Shown: positions 8,328 through 17,665 of the stretch, piece by piece
Layout: the number at the start of each line of letters is the position of its first letter
Position numbering within the stretch: the stretch's first letter is position 1
Origin: Cohaesibacter sp.
GTDB taxonomy: Bacteria > Pseudomonadota > Alphaproteobacteria > Rhizobiales > Cohaesibacteraceae
Direction: 5' to 3'
Assembly: GCA_025210795.1 (NCBI GenBank)
Contig: JAOAQZ010000029.1
Span: 62,001 to 126,000 of the forward strand
Length of the DNA stretch: 64,000 nt
Notes under the pieces: generated by a model
What the model saw: the letters and a program-made list of their open reading frames with translations, nothing else
Databases searched by the model: none
Told to the model about the DNA's origin: nothing
Position numbers and translations under genes: made by a program

Positions 8328-8837
8328 ATGGACGATTTTGTGTCCAAATATGTGAATCGGCTGGATTCAAAGGGGCGGGTTTCTATTCCTGCCGCCTACC
8401 GGCAGATCCTTGCCCGCGACGGTGTGGAAGCCCTCTTTTGCAGCCCCTCTCTGGATATGGATTGTATTGATGCGGGTGGCGTGCGGCTGCGCTCGGCGAT
8501 TGATGACTATCTCAATGCCTTTGAGGTCTTCTCTGAAGAAAGAGAAATTCTGGCGACCACTCTTTTAGGGGAGAGTGAGGCGCTGAAAATAGATAAAGAT
8601 GGTCGTGTGGTTTTGAGTGAAACTCTGAAAGACCATGCGGGTATTGGCGATAAGGTTGCTTTTGTCGGCAATGGCTTCAAATTCCAGATCTGGGATCCAG
8701 AGCGGTATGAAGCTTACCGGGCGGAGGCTGTTGCCCGTTCACGTGCTTTGCGCAAGAGCATGACAGCCCAAAGACAAAGAAACAGACAGACTTCTCCTCA
8801 GGAGCAATCCGGTTCGCAAGGGGAGGGTATGGAATGA
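8328..8837 (+). CDS. mraZ: Transcriptional regulator MraZ
   Basis: A 169-residue DNA-binding protein with two SpoVT/AbrB-like repeats: about residues 5-50 (VNRLDSKGRVSIPAAYRQIL) and 75-120 (EALKIDKDGRVVLSETLKDH). MraZ represses the dcw operon by binding repeated boxes, which are visible at 8146-8199. I chose ATG 8328 (GAGG about 10 bp upstream) because family homology begins at MDDFVSKYVNRLD; an upstream TTG at 8310 is less likely. The C-terminal tail of about 25 residues is Gln/Ser/Arg-rich and unstructured. Its stop overlaps the rsmH start. Confidence 0.95.
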   Translation: MDDFVSKYVNRLDSKGRVSIPAAYRQILARDGVEALFCSPSLDMDCIDAGGVRLRSAIDDYLNAFEVFSEEREILATTLLGESEALKIDKDGRVVLSETLKDHAGIGDKVAFVGNGFKFQIWDPERYEAYRAEAVARSRALRKSMTAQRQRNRQTSPQEQSGSQGEGME

Positions 8838-9874
8838 TGGCGCATCCCAATTCACCAAGTGAGGCGGTCGGCGGACCGGTGCGTCACATTCCCGTTTTGC
8901 TTGATGAAGTTGTCGAGGCGCTGGCACCGCAACAGGGGCAATGGGTGCTGGATGGCACCTTTGGTTTTGGCGGCTATTCCACGGCCATCATGCAGGCCGG
9001 AGCCAATGTGCTGGGTGTTGATCAGGATCCGGAGGCTGCTGCTCGCGCGGATAGTCTCAAAGAGCAGTTTGGTGACCAGTTGCGCTTTGAAGCGGGGCGC
9101 TTTAGCCAGCTAGCTGATATCGCTCAAGCGCAGGGCTTAAGCCCTCTTGATGCCGTGGTTTTGGATATCGGTGTTTCTTCCATGCAGCTTGATGATGCAC
9201 ATCGGGGTTTTTCCTTCATGCAGGATGGTCCTCTTGATATGCGCATGGCGCAATCGGGCACCAGCGCAGCTGACGTCATCAATACCTATAGCAGTATGGA
9301 TCTGGGCCAGATTTTCAAACAATTGGGCGAAGAAAAGCAGGCCAAACGTATTGCACAGGCGATTACAGAGCGGGTTAAGCAATCCCCGTTTGAGACAACG
9401 CTTGATCTGGCGTCTTGCATTGAAAAGGCGGTCGGGCGGAAGCCGCAGCAAAAGATCCATCCGGCAACAAAAGTTTTTCAGGCGCTGCGCATCTATGTGA
9501 ATGGCGAGCTGGATGAGCTGATTGACGGACTGGTTGCTGCAGAGAATTGCCTTAAGCCCGGTGGCCGTTTGGTTGTGGTGACCTTCCATTCGCTTGAGGA
9601 CCGGATTGTCAAAAGGTTCTTTCAGGAGCGCTCAAAGCTGCATGCCGGTGGATCGCGCTATATGCCGCAACAGGATTTGGCGCCTCCCAGCTTTGAAATG
9701 CTGGCAAAGGGTGCGGTTGGTCCCGGTGAAGAAGAGCTTGAGCGCAATCCGCGGGCGCGGTCGGCAAAATTGCGTGCGGGGCTTCGTACCGAAGCGCCAG
9801 TTCATCCCCTTGATGCGCGGGCCTTGGGGCTGCCGCGACTGCTCGCCGAGGCAAGAACAGGAGAGACGAAATGA
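8834..9874 (+). CDS. rsmH: 16S rRNA (cytosine1402-N4)-methyltransferase
   Basis: RsmH (MraW) methylates N4 of C1402 in the ribosomal P site using S-adenosylmethionine. The 346-residue frame shows HIPVLLDEVVEAL at the N-terminus, the SAM-binding loop DGTFGFGGYSTAIMQAG, LDIGVSSMQLDDAHRGFSF, and the C-terminal VVTFHSLEDRIVKRFF motif. ATG 8834 has GGGAGG seven bases upstream; a second ATG follows at once. It is the second gene of the dcw cluster, overlaps mraZ, and itself overlaps ftsL by ATGA. Confidence 0.97.
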   Translation: MMAHPNSPSEAVGGPVRHIPVLLDEVVEALAPQQGQWVLDGTFGFGGYSTAIMQAGANVLGVDQDPEAAARADSLKEQFGDQLRFEAGRFSQLADIAQAQGLSPLDAVVLDIGVSSMQLDDAHRGFSFMQDGPLDMRMAQSGTSAADVINTYSSMDLGQIFKQLGEEKQAKRIAQAITERVKQSPFETTLDLASCIEKAVGRKPQQKIHPATKVFQALRIYVNGELDELIDGLVAAENCLKPGGRLVVVTFHSLEDRIVKRFFQERSKLHAGGSRYMPQQDLAPPSFEMLAKGAVGPGEEELERNPRARSAKLRAGLRTEAPVHPLDARALGLPRLLAEARTGETK

Positions 9875-10251
9875 AGCGATTGATCAATTTTGTTCTTTTC
9901 TGTTTGGTGCTGCTCGGAGCCTTTTGGCTCTATCAGGTCAAGCATCAGGCCAAGATGACCGAGGCGCAAATTGCTACTCTTCAAAAGCAGATTGCAGACG
10001 AGAAAGAAGCGCTGCTGCTGCTCAAGGCGGAATGGAGCTATCTCAACCGTCCTGAGCGGGTGCAGCAACTGGCGAGCCGGTTTGCGGACCAGTTGGGGCT
10101 GAAGGCTGTCACGACCTACCAGATTGGTGAAAAGAGTGACCTGCCGGAGCGTCCGGCTGGAGACTTTGGCGCAGATGGGCAAACGCCACAGACCATTGAT
10201 GAATTGCTGGGCAAGGCAAGTGTCCGGTCAACGAAACTAAGCGGGCAATAG
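9871..10251 (+). CDS. ftsL: Cell division protein FtsL
   Basis: A small bitopic membrane protein of 126 residues. One transmembrane helix (about residues 5-22, FVLFCLVLLGAFWLYQV) is followed by a periplasmic coiled coil (AQIATLQKQIADEKEALLLLKAEWSYLNRPERVQQLA). The NRPERVQ segment is typical of alphaproteobacterial FtsL. In the divisome it forms a complex with FtsB and FtsQ and activates FtsWI. Sequence is weakly conserved in this family, so the call rests on architecture and its place between rsmH and ftsI. It overlaps rsmH by four bases. Confidence 0.9.
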   Translation: MKRLINFVLFCLVLLGAFWLYQVKHQAKMTEAQIATLQKQIADEKEALLLLKAEWSYLNRPERVQQLASRFADQLGLKAVTTYQIGEKSDLPERPAGDFGADGQTPQTIDELLGKASVRSTKLSGQ

Positions 10252-10260
10252 GGGGTGGAT

Positions 10261-12006
10261 ATGGCGGATACATCCCAACATTCTTCCAGCGATTTGGCGG
10301 CCAGTGATCTGGTGCAGGGCCAATCGTCTGGGCATTTTGATTTTGAAGGCACCAACAAGCTGCGGTCAGAGGCGACACGCGGTCGTATTCGCTTGTCGAT
10401 CCTGGTGTTTGTGTGCTGTTTTGCAGTGATGACCGGTCGGCTGGTTATGCTCGGCTTTGCATCTCCCGCGCCGGAAAATCAGCGCTCCAGTGCGCAAGAG
10501 GCGATGGCTGCTGCGCGGCCCGATTTGCTGGACCGAAATGGCGAGATTCTGGCAACCGATATCAAGACCGCCTCCATTTTTGCCGAGCCAAGAAAAATTG
10601 TTGATGTTGATGAGGCGGTTGATTCCCTGATGGGCGTCTTTCCTGATCTTGATGAGCAGCGTCTGCGCAAACGTTTGTCCAGTAAAGGCAAATTTACATG
10701 GATCAAGCGTGAAGTCACACCGCGCCAGCAGCAAGCTGTGCATGAAACCGGCATTCCGGGCATTGGTTTCTTGTCTGAAAATCGCCGTTTCTATCCAGCA
10801 GGGGCCACAGCGTCCCATATTGTGGGGCTGGTCAATGTCGATAATGAAGGCATTGCGGGAATGGAGAAATATGTCGACCAATCCGGTCTCTCCGTGCTGC
10901 ATGATCTGGGCTTTGCGCGGGATAGCAATCAGGAGCCTGTGAGCCTCTCTATTGATTTGCGTGTTCAGCATGTGCTGCGTGAAGAACTCAATAACAGTAT
11001 GACAAAATTCAAAGCTTTGGCCGCTTCCGGTATTGTTCTCAATGCCAATACAGGCGAGGTCATGGCTATGGCTTCTTTGCCGGATTACGACCCCAATGAT
11101 CCAAAAGACGCGCATAAATCTGATCGCCTTAATCGGGTCACTGCTGGCGTTTATGAGATGGGGTCGGTGTTTAAGGCGGTGACCACCGCCATGGCGCTTG
11201 ATTCCGGCAAAGTGCGCCTTAAAGACAGTTTTGATGCCCGCCAGCCTATTCGGGTGCGTGGGGGCACGATTAGCGACTTCCATGCTAAAAAGCGGATCCT
11301 GTCGGTGCCCGAGGTCTTTATTTATTCCTCCAATATTGGCACAGCCAAAATGGCGCTCAAAATCGGCAAGGAAGAGCATAAGGACTTTTTGAAAAAAGCC
11401 CATTTGTTGGATCGGGTGCAGACAGAATTGCCCGAAGCGCGCAATCCGTCTTTCCCCAAGCGCTGGACGGATCTTTCCACGATGACCATCTCTTACGGTC
11501 ATGGTCTGACTGTGGCTCCCATTCAGCTTGCGGCAACGGCTGCGGCATTGGTCAATGGCGGCAAATATATCAAGCCGACTTTCCTAAAGCGCAGTCGTGA
11601 AGATGCAAAAGCCATCGCTGAGCCCCTAATCAGTGATGAGACGAGTGCCTCTATTCGTTATCTGATGCGCCTTAATGCGGTGAAGGGCTCTGGCAAACGC
11701 TCCAAGGTGGATGGCTATCTGGTTGGCGGCAAGACCGGCACCGCGGAGAAGGTGATTGACGGGCGCTATAGCAAGAACAAATTGTTCACCTCTTACCTGT
11801 CTGCCTTCCCCATGGATAAGCCGGAATATGTGGTTCTGGTCATGCTGGATGAGCCAAAGGGCCTGAAAGAAACCTATGGCTATGCCACTGCCGGGGTGAA
11901 TGCAGCGCCAACTGCGGGCAATATTATCCGCAGAATCGGATCAATGTTGGGGGTTTCGCCTCGTTTTGGTCAAAAGGTTGTTCCAACTATCGCCGCATCC
12001 TTTTAA
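10261..12006 (+). CDS. ftsI: Septal peptidoglycan transpeptidase FtsI (PBP3)
   Basis: Class B penicillin-binding protein that crosslinks septal peptidoglycan with FtsW. The 581-residue protein has an N-terminal transmembrane helix (about 40-60, LSILVFVCCFAVMTGRLV) and a PBP dimerisation domain (PDLLDRNGEILATDI). The transpeptidase domain carries catalytic Ser302 in SVFK, then SSN in IYSSNIGTAKMA, and Lys491 in the GKTGT motif. I prefer ATG 10261, five bases after GGGGG; a GTG at 10255 is in frame. It is longer at the cytoplasmic N-terminus than the E. coli protein. Confidence 0.96.
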   Translation: MADTSQHSSSDLAASDLVQGQSSGHFDFEGTNKLRSEATRGRIRLSILVFVCCFAVMTGRLVMLGFASPAPENQRSSAQEAMAAARPDLLDRNGEILATDIKTASIFAEPRKIVDVDEAVDSLMGVFPDLDEQRLRKRLSSKGKFTWIKREVTPRQQQAVHETGIPGIGFLSENRRFYPAGATASHIVGLVNVDNEGIAGMEKYVDQSGLSVLHDLGFARDSNQEPVSLSIDLRVQHVLREELNNSMTKFKALAASGIVLNANTGEVMAMASLPDYDPNDPKDAHKSDRLNRVTAGVYEMGSVFKAVTTAMALDSGKVRLKDSFDARQPIRVRGGTISDFHAKKRILSVPEVFIYSSNIGTAKMALKIGKEEHKDFLKKAHLLDRVQTELPEARNPSFPKRWTDLSTMTISYGHGLTVAPIQLAATAAALVNGGKYIKPTFLKRSREDAKAIAEPLISDETSASIRYLMRLNAVKGSGKRSKVDGYLVGGKTGTAEKVIDGRYSKNKLFTSYLSAFPMDKPEYVVLVMLDEPKGLKETYGYATAGVNAAPTAGNIIRRIGSMLGVSPRFGQKVVPTIAASF

Positions 12007-12059
12007 GCAAGAGGTTTACATAAAGCCTTTTTGACCGCGCAATCTGGAGCAACTGCCCT

Positions 12060-13553
12060 ATGACCCTAGCTCAACTGATATCGTCTTTGAACCTTGAGCA
12101 GGTTCAAGGTGGCAAAGAGTGTTTGGAGCAAGTGGTCACAGGCCTGACAGCAGATAGCCGGAAAATTGAAGCCGGTTTTTTCTTTGTCGGGGTTCCGGGA
12201 AGTCAGGTCGATGGGGTTGCTTTCCTGGATCAGGCAAAAGAAAAGGGCGCTCTTGCCGCGCTGGTCTCTCAAAATTCTGATATTCCTGCCTCTGTCAAAG
12301 ATAGCGACTTTGCTGTTTTTCGCAGCGATGATGTGCATCTGACGCTGGCAAAGCTTGCCGGTCAGTTTCATCCTGTTCATTATCAGCAAATTGCGGCGGT
12401 CACTGGCACCAACGGCAAAACCTCGATTGCGTCTTTCCTTCGCCAGATCTGGACCCATGGCGGCAAGGTTGCTGCCAATATCGGCACCATCGGGATTGAA
12501 GGGCCAAAGGGGAGCGAATATGGCGGGCTGACGACGCCCGATCCTGTCGGGCTTTTGCAAACCGCCCAGCGCCTTGAAAAAGAGGGCGTGACCCATTTGG
12601 CGCTGGAAGCCTCCAGCCACGGGCTTGAGCAAAAGCGGCAGGATGGTTTGAGCGTGGATGTCGGGGCTTTTACCAATCTTACGCGGGACCATCTTGATTA
12701 TCATAAGACCTTTGAAGCTTACCGCGATGCCAAGTCGCAGCTTTTCTCACGCCTTGTGCGGGAGGGCGGGACTGCGATCATCAATCTCGATGACCCTGAA
12801 GGGGCTTTCTTTTTGCAAGTGGCCAAAGCGCGGGGCTTGCGCTGCATCACGCTTGGGCAGGTGGCCGAGGCTGATTTGCACATCAAGGCCATCAGCTTTG
12901 ATGGACAGCGTCAAATCGTTTCTCTCTCTGGTCTTTGGGGCGACTGCGAAGCCCATGTGCCGCTGGTCGGGACATTCCAGGCCTCCAATGCGCTTGTCGC
13001 GGGGCTTATGGCTTATGCTGGCGGGATGGAGCGTGATGACATCCTTTCCGCTCTTGCCGAGCTGAAAGGTGCATGCGGCCGCATGGAGCTTGTTGGCTCT
13101 TATGGCGCGGATGCGCCTGTCTATGTTGATTATTCCCATACACCGGATTCGCTTGAGACTGCGCTTAAAGCCCTGCGGCCTTTTACCAAAGGGCGCTTGA
13201 TTGTTATTTTTGGCGCTGGTGGGGACAGGGATCCGGGCAAACGCATTTTGATGGGGCAGGCGGCCAGCAATGCGGCCGACTATGCCATTGTGACTGACGA
13301 CAATCCCCGCTCGGAAGATCCTGCGCTCATTCGGGCCGCTGTGATGGAAGGCGTGGAGAATGGTGCGGAAGTGGATGGGCGCGGCAAGGCCATAGAGCTT
13401 GGTATCAAGATGCTTAAAGAGGGTGATCTTCTTTTGGTTGCCGGTAAAGGCCATGAGCAAGGGCAAACTGTTGCTGGCAAGGTTTTGCCATTTTCTGATC
13501 ATGAGGCCATCCGTGCGGTGCTGGCTGCAAGTGATAAGGGACGTATTCTATGA
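12060..13553 (+). CDS. murE: UDP-MurNAc-L-Ala-D-Glu:meso-diaminopimelate ligase
   Basis: ATP-dependent Mur ligase adding the third residue of the stem peptide. The 497-residue protein has the P-loop AAVTGTNGKTSIASFLRQ, the central ALEASSHGLEQKR and FTNLTRDHLDYH motifs, and the substrate signature DDNPRSEDP, which in this family selects meso-diaminopimelate rather than lysine. It follows ftsI by 53 bp and overlaps murF by four bases. Cytoplasmic; a step in lipid II synthesis. Confidence 0.97.
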   Translation: MTLAQLISSLNLEQVQGGKECLEQVVTGLTADSRKIEAGFFFVGVPGSQVDGVAFLDQAKEKGALAALVSQNSDIPASVKDSDFAVFRSDDVHLTLAKLAGQFHPVHYQQIAAVTGTNGKTSIASFLRQIWTHGGKVAANIGTIGIEGPKGSEYGGLTTPDPVGLLQTAQRLEKEGVTHLALEASSHGLEQKRQDGLSVDVGAFTNLTRDHLDYHKTFEAYRDAKSQLFSRLVREGGTAIINLDDPEGAFFLQVAKARGLRCITLGQVAEADLHIKAISFDGQRQIVSLSGLWGDCEAHVPLVGTFQASNALVAGLMAYAGGMERDDILSALAELKGACGRMELVGSYGADAPVYVDYSHTPDSLETALKALRPFTKGRLIVIFGAGGDRDPGKRILMGQAASNAADYAIVTDDNPRSEDPALIRAAVMEGVENGAEVDGRGKAIELGIKMLKEGDLLLVAGKGHEQGQTVAGKVLPFSDHEAIRAVLAASDKGRIL

Positions 13554-14974
13554 CCTTTCCTTCTATGCATCCCCTGTGGTCTCCTGCCGATTTTATTGCT
13601 GCAATTGCGCCGCTTGCTCAAGTCGGCGATATTCGCCCCGTGAGCGGAATTTCCATTGACAGTCGTACCCTTGATGGGGGGGATGCCTTTTTTGCGATTA
13701 AGGGCGATGCTTTTGACGGGCACCGGTTTGCCGATGCTGCGCTGGAAGCTGGTGCCAGTGTTGTGGTGCTGGAGGCTGCACAGCAGGATCGCTTTGGCCA
13801 TTTGGCAGAGCGGGCTGTCTTTGTTGATGATGTTTTGATTGCGCTTGAGCGTCTTGGCCGTGCTGCGCGGGCGCGTTGCAAAGGCAAGATTTTGGCAATT
13901 ACCGGAAGTGTTGGCAAAACCAGCACGAAGGACGCCTTGCGCAAGGCATTGGAGCCATCAGGTAAAGTGCATGCAGCGGTTGCCTCCTTTAACAATCACT
14001 GGGGTGTGCCTCTGACGCTGGCGCGTATGCCGCAGGATACCGATTTTGGTGTTTTTGAAATTGGCATGAATCATGCGGGCGAAATTCGGGTGCTGGTTGA
14101 TATGGTGCGCCCTGATATTGCGATGATCACAACCATTGTGGCCGCTCATATCGGAAATTTTGCCAGCATTGACGAGATTGCTGCGGCCAAGGCCGAGATT
14201 TTTGAAGGACTGGTGCCCGGCGGTGTTGCTCTTATCAATGGTGATAACGAATTTGCGGATTTTCTTGCAAATCAGGCCAAGGCTTGCGGTGTAGAAACGC
14301 TCGTGCGTTTTGGCAGTGATGCAAGCCATGATATTTGCCTGAAAGCTGCCAATTATAGGGCTGACGGGTCTGATCTGGACGTTTGCCTCTTTGGTCAGGC
14401 TCTGTCTGTGCATTTGGCAACGCCCGGTGAGCATATTGCACAAAATTCTTTGGCAGTTTTAGCTGCGGTTCATCTTGCCGGTGCTAATGTCGCCGCCGCT
14501 ATGGATGTTTTGGGGCAGCATGGTGCCACAAAAGGGCGGGGCGAGCGCCACAGCTTGGCTTTGCCATCCGGGCAGGCTTTGCTCATTGATGAAAGCTATA
14601 ATGCCAATCCAAGCTCGGTTGCCGCAGCTTTAGCAACACTTGGCTTGGCGCAGCCGCAGGATGGCGGGCGCAAAATCGCCGTTTTGGGTGATATGCTGGA
14701 GCTTGGGGAAGAGAGTGCGGCCATGCATGGCGGGTTGCTTGGCGATATTGAGGCAAGTGGTGTGGATCAGGTCTATTTATGTGGTCCCATGATGCGTCAT
14801 TTGTGGGATATACTGCCCGGTGATTTGCGTGCACATTATGCTGATACATCTGGCGGGTTGATTGCGCGTCTCAAGCATGATTTACAAAACGGCGATGTCG
14901 TTATGGTCAAGGGGTCCTTGGGGTCCCGTATGGGCCCGATCGTTGCCGATTTGGTAGACACATTTAAAAACTAG
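13550..14974 (+). CDS. murF: UDP-MurNAc-tripeptide:D-alanyl-D-alanine ligase
   Basis: The last cytoplasmic Mur ligase, adding D-Ala-D-Ala. The 474-residue protein has the N-terminal ISIDSRTLDGGDAFFAIKG domain, P-loop ILAITGSVGKTSTKDALR, FEIGMNHAGEIRVL, and the C-terminal LIDESYNANPSSVAAAL and LGDMLELGEES motifs. All are standard for MurF. It is coupled to murE by an ATGA overlap; a short intercistronic hairpin follows it before mraY. Confidence 0.97.
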   Translation: MTFPSMHPLWSPADFIAAIAPLAQVGDIRPVSGISIDSRTLDGGDAFFAIKGDAFDGHRFADAALEAGASVVVLEAAQQDRFGHLAERAVFVDDVLIALERLGRAARARCKGKILAITGSVGKTSTKDALRKALEPSGKVHAAVASFNNHWGVPLTLARMPQDTDFGVFEIGMNHAGEIRVLVDMVRPDIAMITTIVAAHIGNFASIDEIAAAKAEIFEGLVPGGVALINGDNEFADFLANQAKACGVETLVRFGSDASHDICLKAANYRADGSDLDVCLFGQALSVHLATPGEHIAQNSLAVLAAVHLAGANVAAAMDVLGQHGATKGRGERHSLALPSGQALLIDESYNANPSSVAAALATLGLAQPQDGGRKIAVLGDMLELGEESAAMHGGLLGDIEASGVDQVYLCGPMMRHLWDILPGDLRAHYADTSGGLIARLKHDLQNGDVVMVKGSLGSRMGPIVADLVDTFKN

Positions 14975-14990
14975 ACCGAGAGAACTCGGT
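14975..14990 (+). other. Small intercistronic hairpin between murF and mraY
   Basis: ACCGAG-agaa-CTCGGT begins in the last bases of murF and forms a six-pair stem with a four-base loop. No T-run follows, so it is unlikely to terminate transcription. It might mark an RNA processing or stability site. Confidence 0.4.
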
Positions 14991-15012
14991 GCAGGTGAAA
15001 GGCCAGTAAAAG

Positions 15013-16098
15013 ATGCTGATGTATCTTGTTGAATTCTCGGATCAAATTTCGGGATTGAATGTTTTCCGCTATTTGACCTTTCGCACTGCAGGCGCGATCA
15101 TTACCGCGCTTTTATTCGTTTTTATGTTTGGTCCGGCGATTATCCGCTCCCTGCGCCATCGGCAGGGCAAGGGGCAGCCTATTCGTGAAGATGGCCCCCA
15201 GAGCCACCTTCTGACCAAGAAAGGCACCCCGACCATGGGGGGCTTGATGATTCTCTCCGGTCTGTGCACCAGCACGCTTTTGTGGGCCGATTTGGGTAAT
15301 CCTTATGTCTGGATCGTGCTGTTTGTGACCGTTGGATTTGGTCTCATCGGCTTTTATGATGATTTTCTCAAGGTCTCCCGTTCCGATCACAAGGGCTTTT
15401 CAGGCAAGATGCGCCTGTCGCTGGAAGCACTGATTGCGGGCATGGCCTGCTTTGCCGTGGCTGAGCTTGGGCAGACAGCTTTTTCCACCTCGGTGACCTT
15501 CCCGTTTTTCAAGGACATTTTGCTCGATCTGGGCTGGTTCTTTGTGCCGTTCGGATTGTTTGTGATTGTCGGGGCGGGCAATGCGGTGAACCTGACGGAT
15601 GGTCTCGATGGGCTTGCCATTGTGCCGGTGATGATTGCCATGGCGACCTTCGGCGTGATTGCCTATCTGTCCGGTAACGAGGTCTTTGCTGATTATCTGC
15701 AGATCCATTATGTGCCCGGCACCGGTGAGTTGCTTATTCTGTGTGGCGCGATGGTTGGGGCAGGGCTCGGCTTTTTGTGGTTTAACGCGCCGCCTGCGGC
15801 CATCTTTATGGGCGATACGGGTTCGCTGGCTCTCGGCGGTATGCTGGGTGCTATTTCTGTTGCCACCAAACATGAACTGGTTCTGGCCATTGTCGGCGGC
15901 CTGTTTGTGCTTGAGGCCGTCTCTGTGATCATTCAGGTTGCTTCTTTCAAACTGACGGGCCGGCGTGTTTTCCGCATGGCGCCCATCCATCACCATTTTG
16001 AGCATAAGGGCTGGACCGAGCCGCAAGTGGTGATCCGTTTCTGGATCATTGCGGTGGTTTTGGCCCTGATCGGGCTGAGTACTTTGAAGTTGCGTTAA
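15013..16098 (+). CDS. mraY: Phospho-MurNAc-pentapeptide transferase
   Basis: Integral membrane enzyme making lipid I from UDP-MurNAc-pentapeptide and undecaprenyl phosphate. The 361-residue length is typical. Signature segments are [13 protein letters not shown] near residue 75, [14 protein letters not shown] with its paired aspartates, [26 protein letters not shown], and the C-terminal [11 protein letters not shown]. About ten hydrophobic helices can be seen. A second in-frame ATG at 15019 could also serve as start. Confidence 0.97.
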   Translation: MLMYLVEFSDQISGLNVFRYLTFRTAGAIITALLFVFMFGPAIIRSLRHRQGKGQPIREDGPQSHLLTKKGTPTMGGLMILSGLCTSTLLWADLGNPYVWIVLFVTVGFGLIGFYDDFLKVSRSDHKGFSGKMRLSLEALIAGMACFAVAELGQTAFSTSVTFPFFKDILLDLGWFFVPFGLFVIVGAGNAVNLTDGLDGLAIVPVMIAMATFGVIAYLSGNEVFADYLQIHYVPGTGELLILCGAMVGAGLGFLWFNAPPAAIFMGDTGSLALGGMLGAISVATKHELVLAIVGGLFVLEAVSVIIQVASFKLTGRRVFRMAPIHHHFEHKGWTEPQVVIRFWIIAVVLALIGLSTLKLR

Positions 16099-16201
16099 AG
16101 GATTTATCGTCAGGCAAGGCTTTTTGTTCTGCAAGGATCAAAGCACTCAATATAAGCCGGTGCAGATCGCAGGGCAGGATAGATAAGATAGAGGATTGGG
16201 C

Positions 16202-17665
16202 ATGATCCCGATTACCACGTTCAAGGGCAAGACAGTTGCGGTTTTCGGGCTTGGGGGCAGCGGCTTGGCTTGCTTGCGGGCTTTGGCTTCTGGCGGTGCC
16301 TATTGCCTTGCATGGGATGACAGCGAGGCGCGCTGCAAGGAAGCAGCCGAGATTGCCGGTGTGACCATCCTTGACCTTCACGAGGCAGACTGGCGAACCA
16401 TTGATGCGCTGGTCCTCTCGCCCGGTGTGCCGCTGACCCATCCTGAACCGCACTGGACAGTGAAACTGGCACAGGCCGCTAATGTAGAGATTATCGGTGA
16501 TATCGAGCTGTTTGTGCGTGAACGCAATGCCATTGCGCCCGGTACGCCTTTTGTGGCGATTACCGGCACCAACGGAAAATCCACCACCACGGCACTGATC
16601 AGCCATATTTTGGGCGAAGCTGGCTATGATGTGCAGATGGGCGGCAATATTGGCACGCCCATTCTGGCGCTTGAGCCTTTTGATAAAACGGGCGATGGCT
16701 CCCGGATTTATGTGATCGAGATTTCGTCCTATCAGATTGATCTCTCTCCCGGCCTTAATCCTTCTATCGGGCTTCTTTTGAATGTCTCTGCCGATCATCT
16801 TGACCGGCACGGGAGCTTGCAAAATTATGCGCAGATCAAGGCGCGGCTTGTTGCCAAGTCCGATGTGGCTATTATCGGGCTGGATGATCGCTATAGCGCC
16901 AATATTGCGTCGAACCTGCGTCTTAAAGAGCGTAAGGTCGTGCCGATTTCCGGCTTCTCCAATGATCGTGCGACCGTGCGTGCGCCTGACGGGTTTTTGC
17001 AAAGCAAGATGGACGGCTTTTTGTTCAATCTTGATCAGGCGCGAGCGTTGCGCGGCACCCATAATGCGCAAAATGCCAGCGCAGCTGTTGCCATTGCCCA
17101 GCAGTTTGATTTGTCGGCCACCAGCATTGCCAAGGGCTTGATGTCCTTTGCCGGACTTGAACACCGCATGGAAGAAGTGGGTCATGAGGATGGCATTCTC
17201 TATATCAATGATTCCAAGGGCACCAATGCCGATGCTGCCGGACGTGCTTTGGGGGCATTCTCCAAAGTCCACTGGATTGCAGGAGGGCTGGCCAAAGAAG
17301 GGGGTATTGACATTCTGGTTGATCATTTCGATCGGGTGGAATGCGCTTACCTGATTGGTGAAGCGGCTGATGATTTTGCCAAGAGCCTTGCGGCTAAAAA
17401 TGTGCCTTATAAGCTTTGCGCCCACCTGGATGTGGCGCTTCAAGAGGCGATCCTAGCAGCCAAAGAGAATAAAGACGCCAATGCTGGCAAAGGGGAGGAA
17501 GTCATTCTTCTCTCACCCGCTTGTGCCTCCTTTGATCAGTTTCCCAATTTCATGAAGCGCGGGGATGTGTTCCGCGCTCTTGTGGCGAACTATCTTGAAA
17601 CAGGCAAAGTGCCCGTAGAGGCCGCTCATGCGGCTGCGTTCTTGGCCGAAAAAGAGGCAAACTGA
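16202..17665 (+). CDS. murD: UDP-MurNAc-L-alanine:D-glutamate ligase
   Basis: Adds D-Glu, the second residue of the stem peptide. The 487-residue protein shows an N-terminal Rossmann-like segment VAVFGLGGSGLACLRAL, P-loop FVAITGTNGKSTTTALISH, the EISSYQID and NVSADHLDRHGS motifs, HRMEEVG, NDSKGTNADAA, and LLSPACASFDQFPNFMKRG. ATG 16202 has GAGG seven bases upstream; the TTG at 16196 is also in frame. It is somewhat longer than E. coli MurD. The stop overlaps ftsW by one base. Confidence 0.97.
   Translation: MIPITTFKGKTVAVFGLGGSGLACLRALASGGAYCLAWDDSEARCKEAAEIAGVTILDLHEADWRTIDALVLSPGVPLTHPEPHWTVKLAQAANVEIIGDIELFVRERNAIAPGTPFVAITGTNGKSTTTALISHILGEAGYDVQMGGNIGTPILALEPFDKTGDGSRIYVIEISSYQIDLSPGLNPSIGLLLNVSADHLDRHGSLQNYAQIKARLVAKSDVAIIGLDDRYSANIASNLRLKERKVVPISGFSNDRATVRAPDGFLQSKMDGFLFNLDQARALRGTHNAQNASAAVAIAQQFDLSATSIAKGLMSFAGLEHRMEEVGHEDGILYINDSKGTNADAAGRALGAFSKVHWIAGGLAKEGGIDILVDHFDRVECAYLIGEAADDFAKSLAAKNVPYKLCAHLDVALQEAILAAKENKDANAGKGEEVILLSPACASFDQFPNFMKRGDVFRALVANYLETGKVPVEAAHAAAFLAEKEAN

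Noticed and set aside
10366..11502. Minus-strand open frame of about 378 codons
   Set aside because: Antisense shadow of ftsI, which has all catalytic motifs in frame.
16046..17443. Minus-strand open frame of about 465 codons
   Set aside because: Antisense to murD; the translation is rich in His, Arg, Gln and Ile without recognisable domains.
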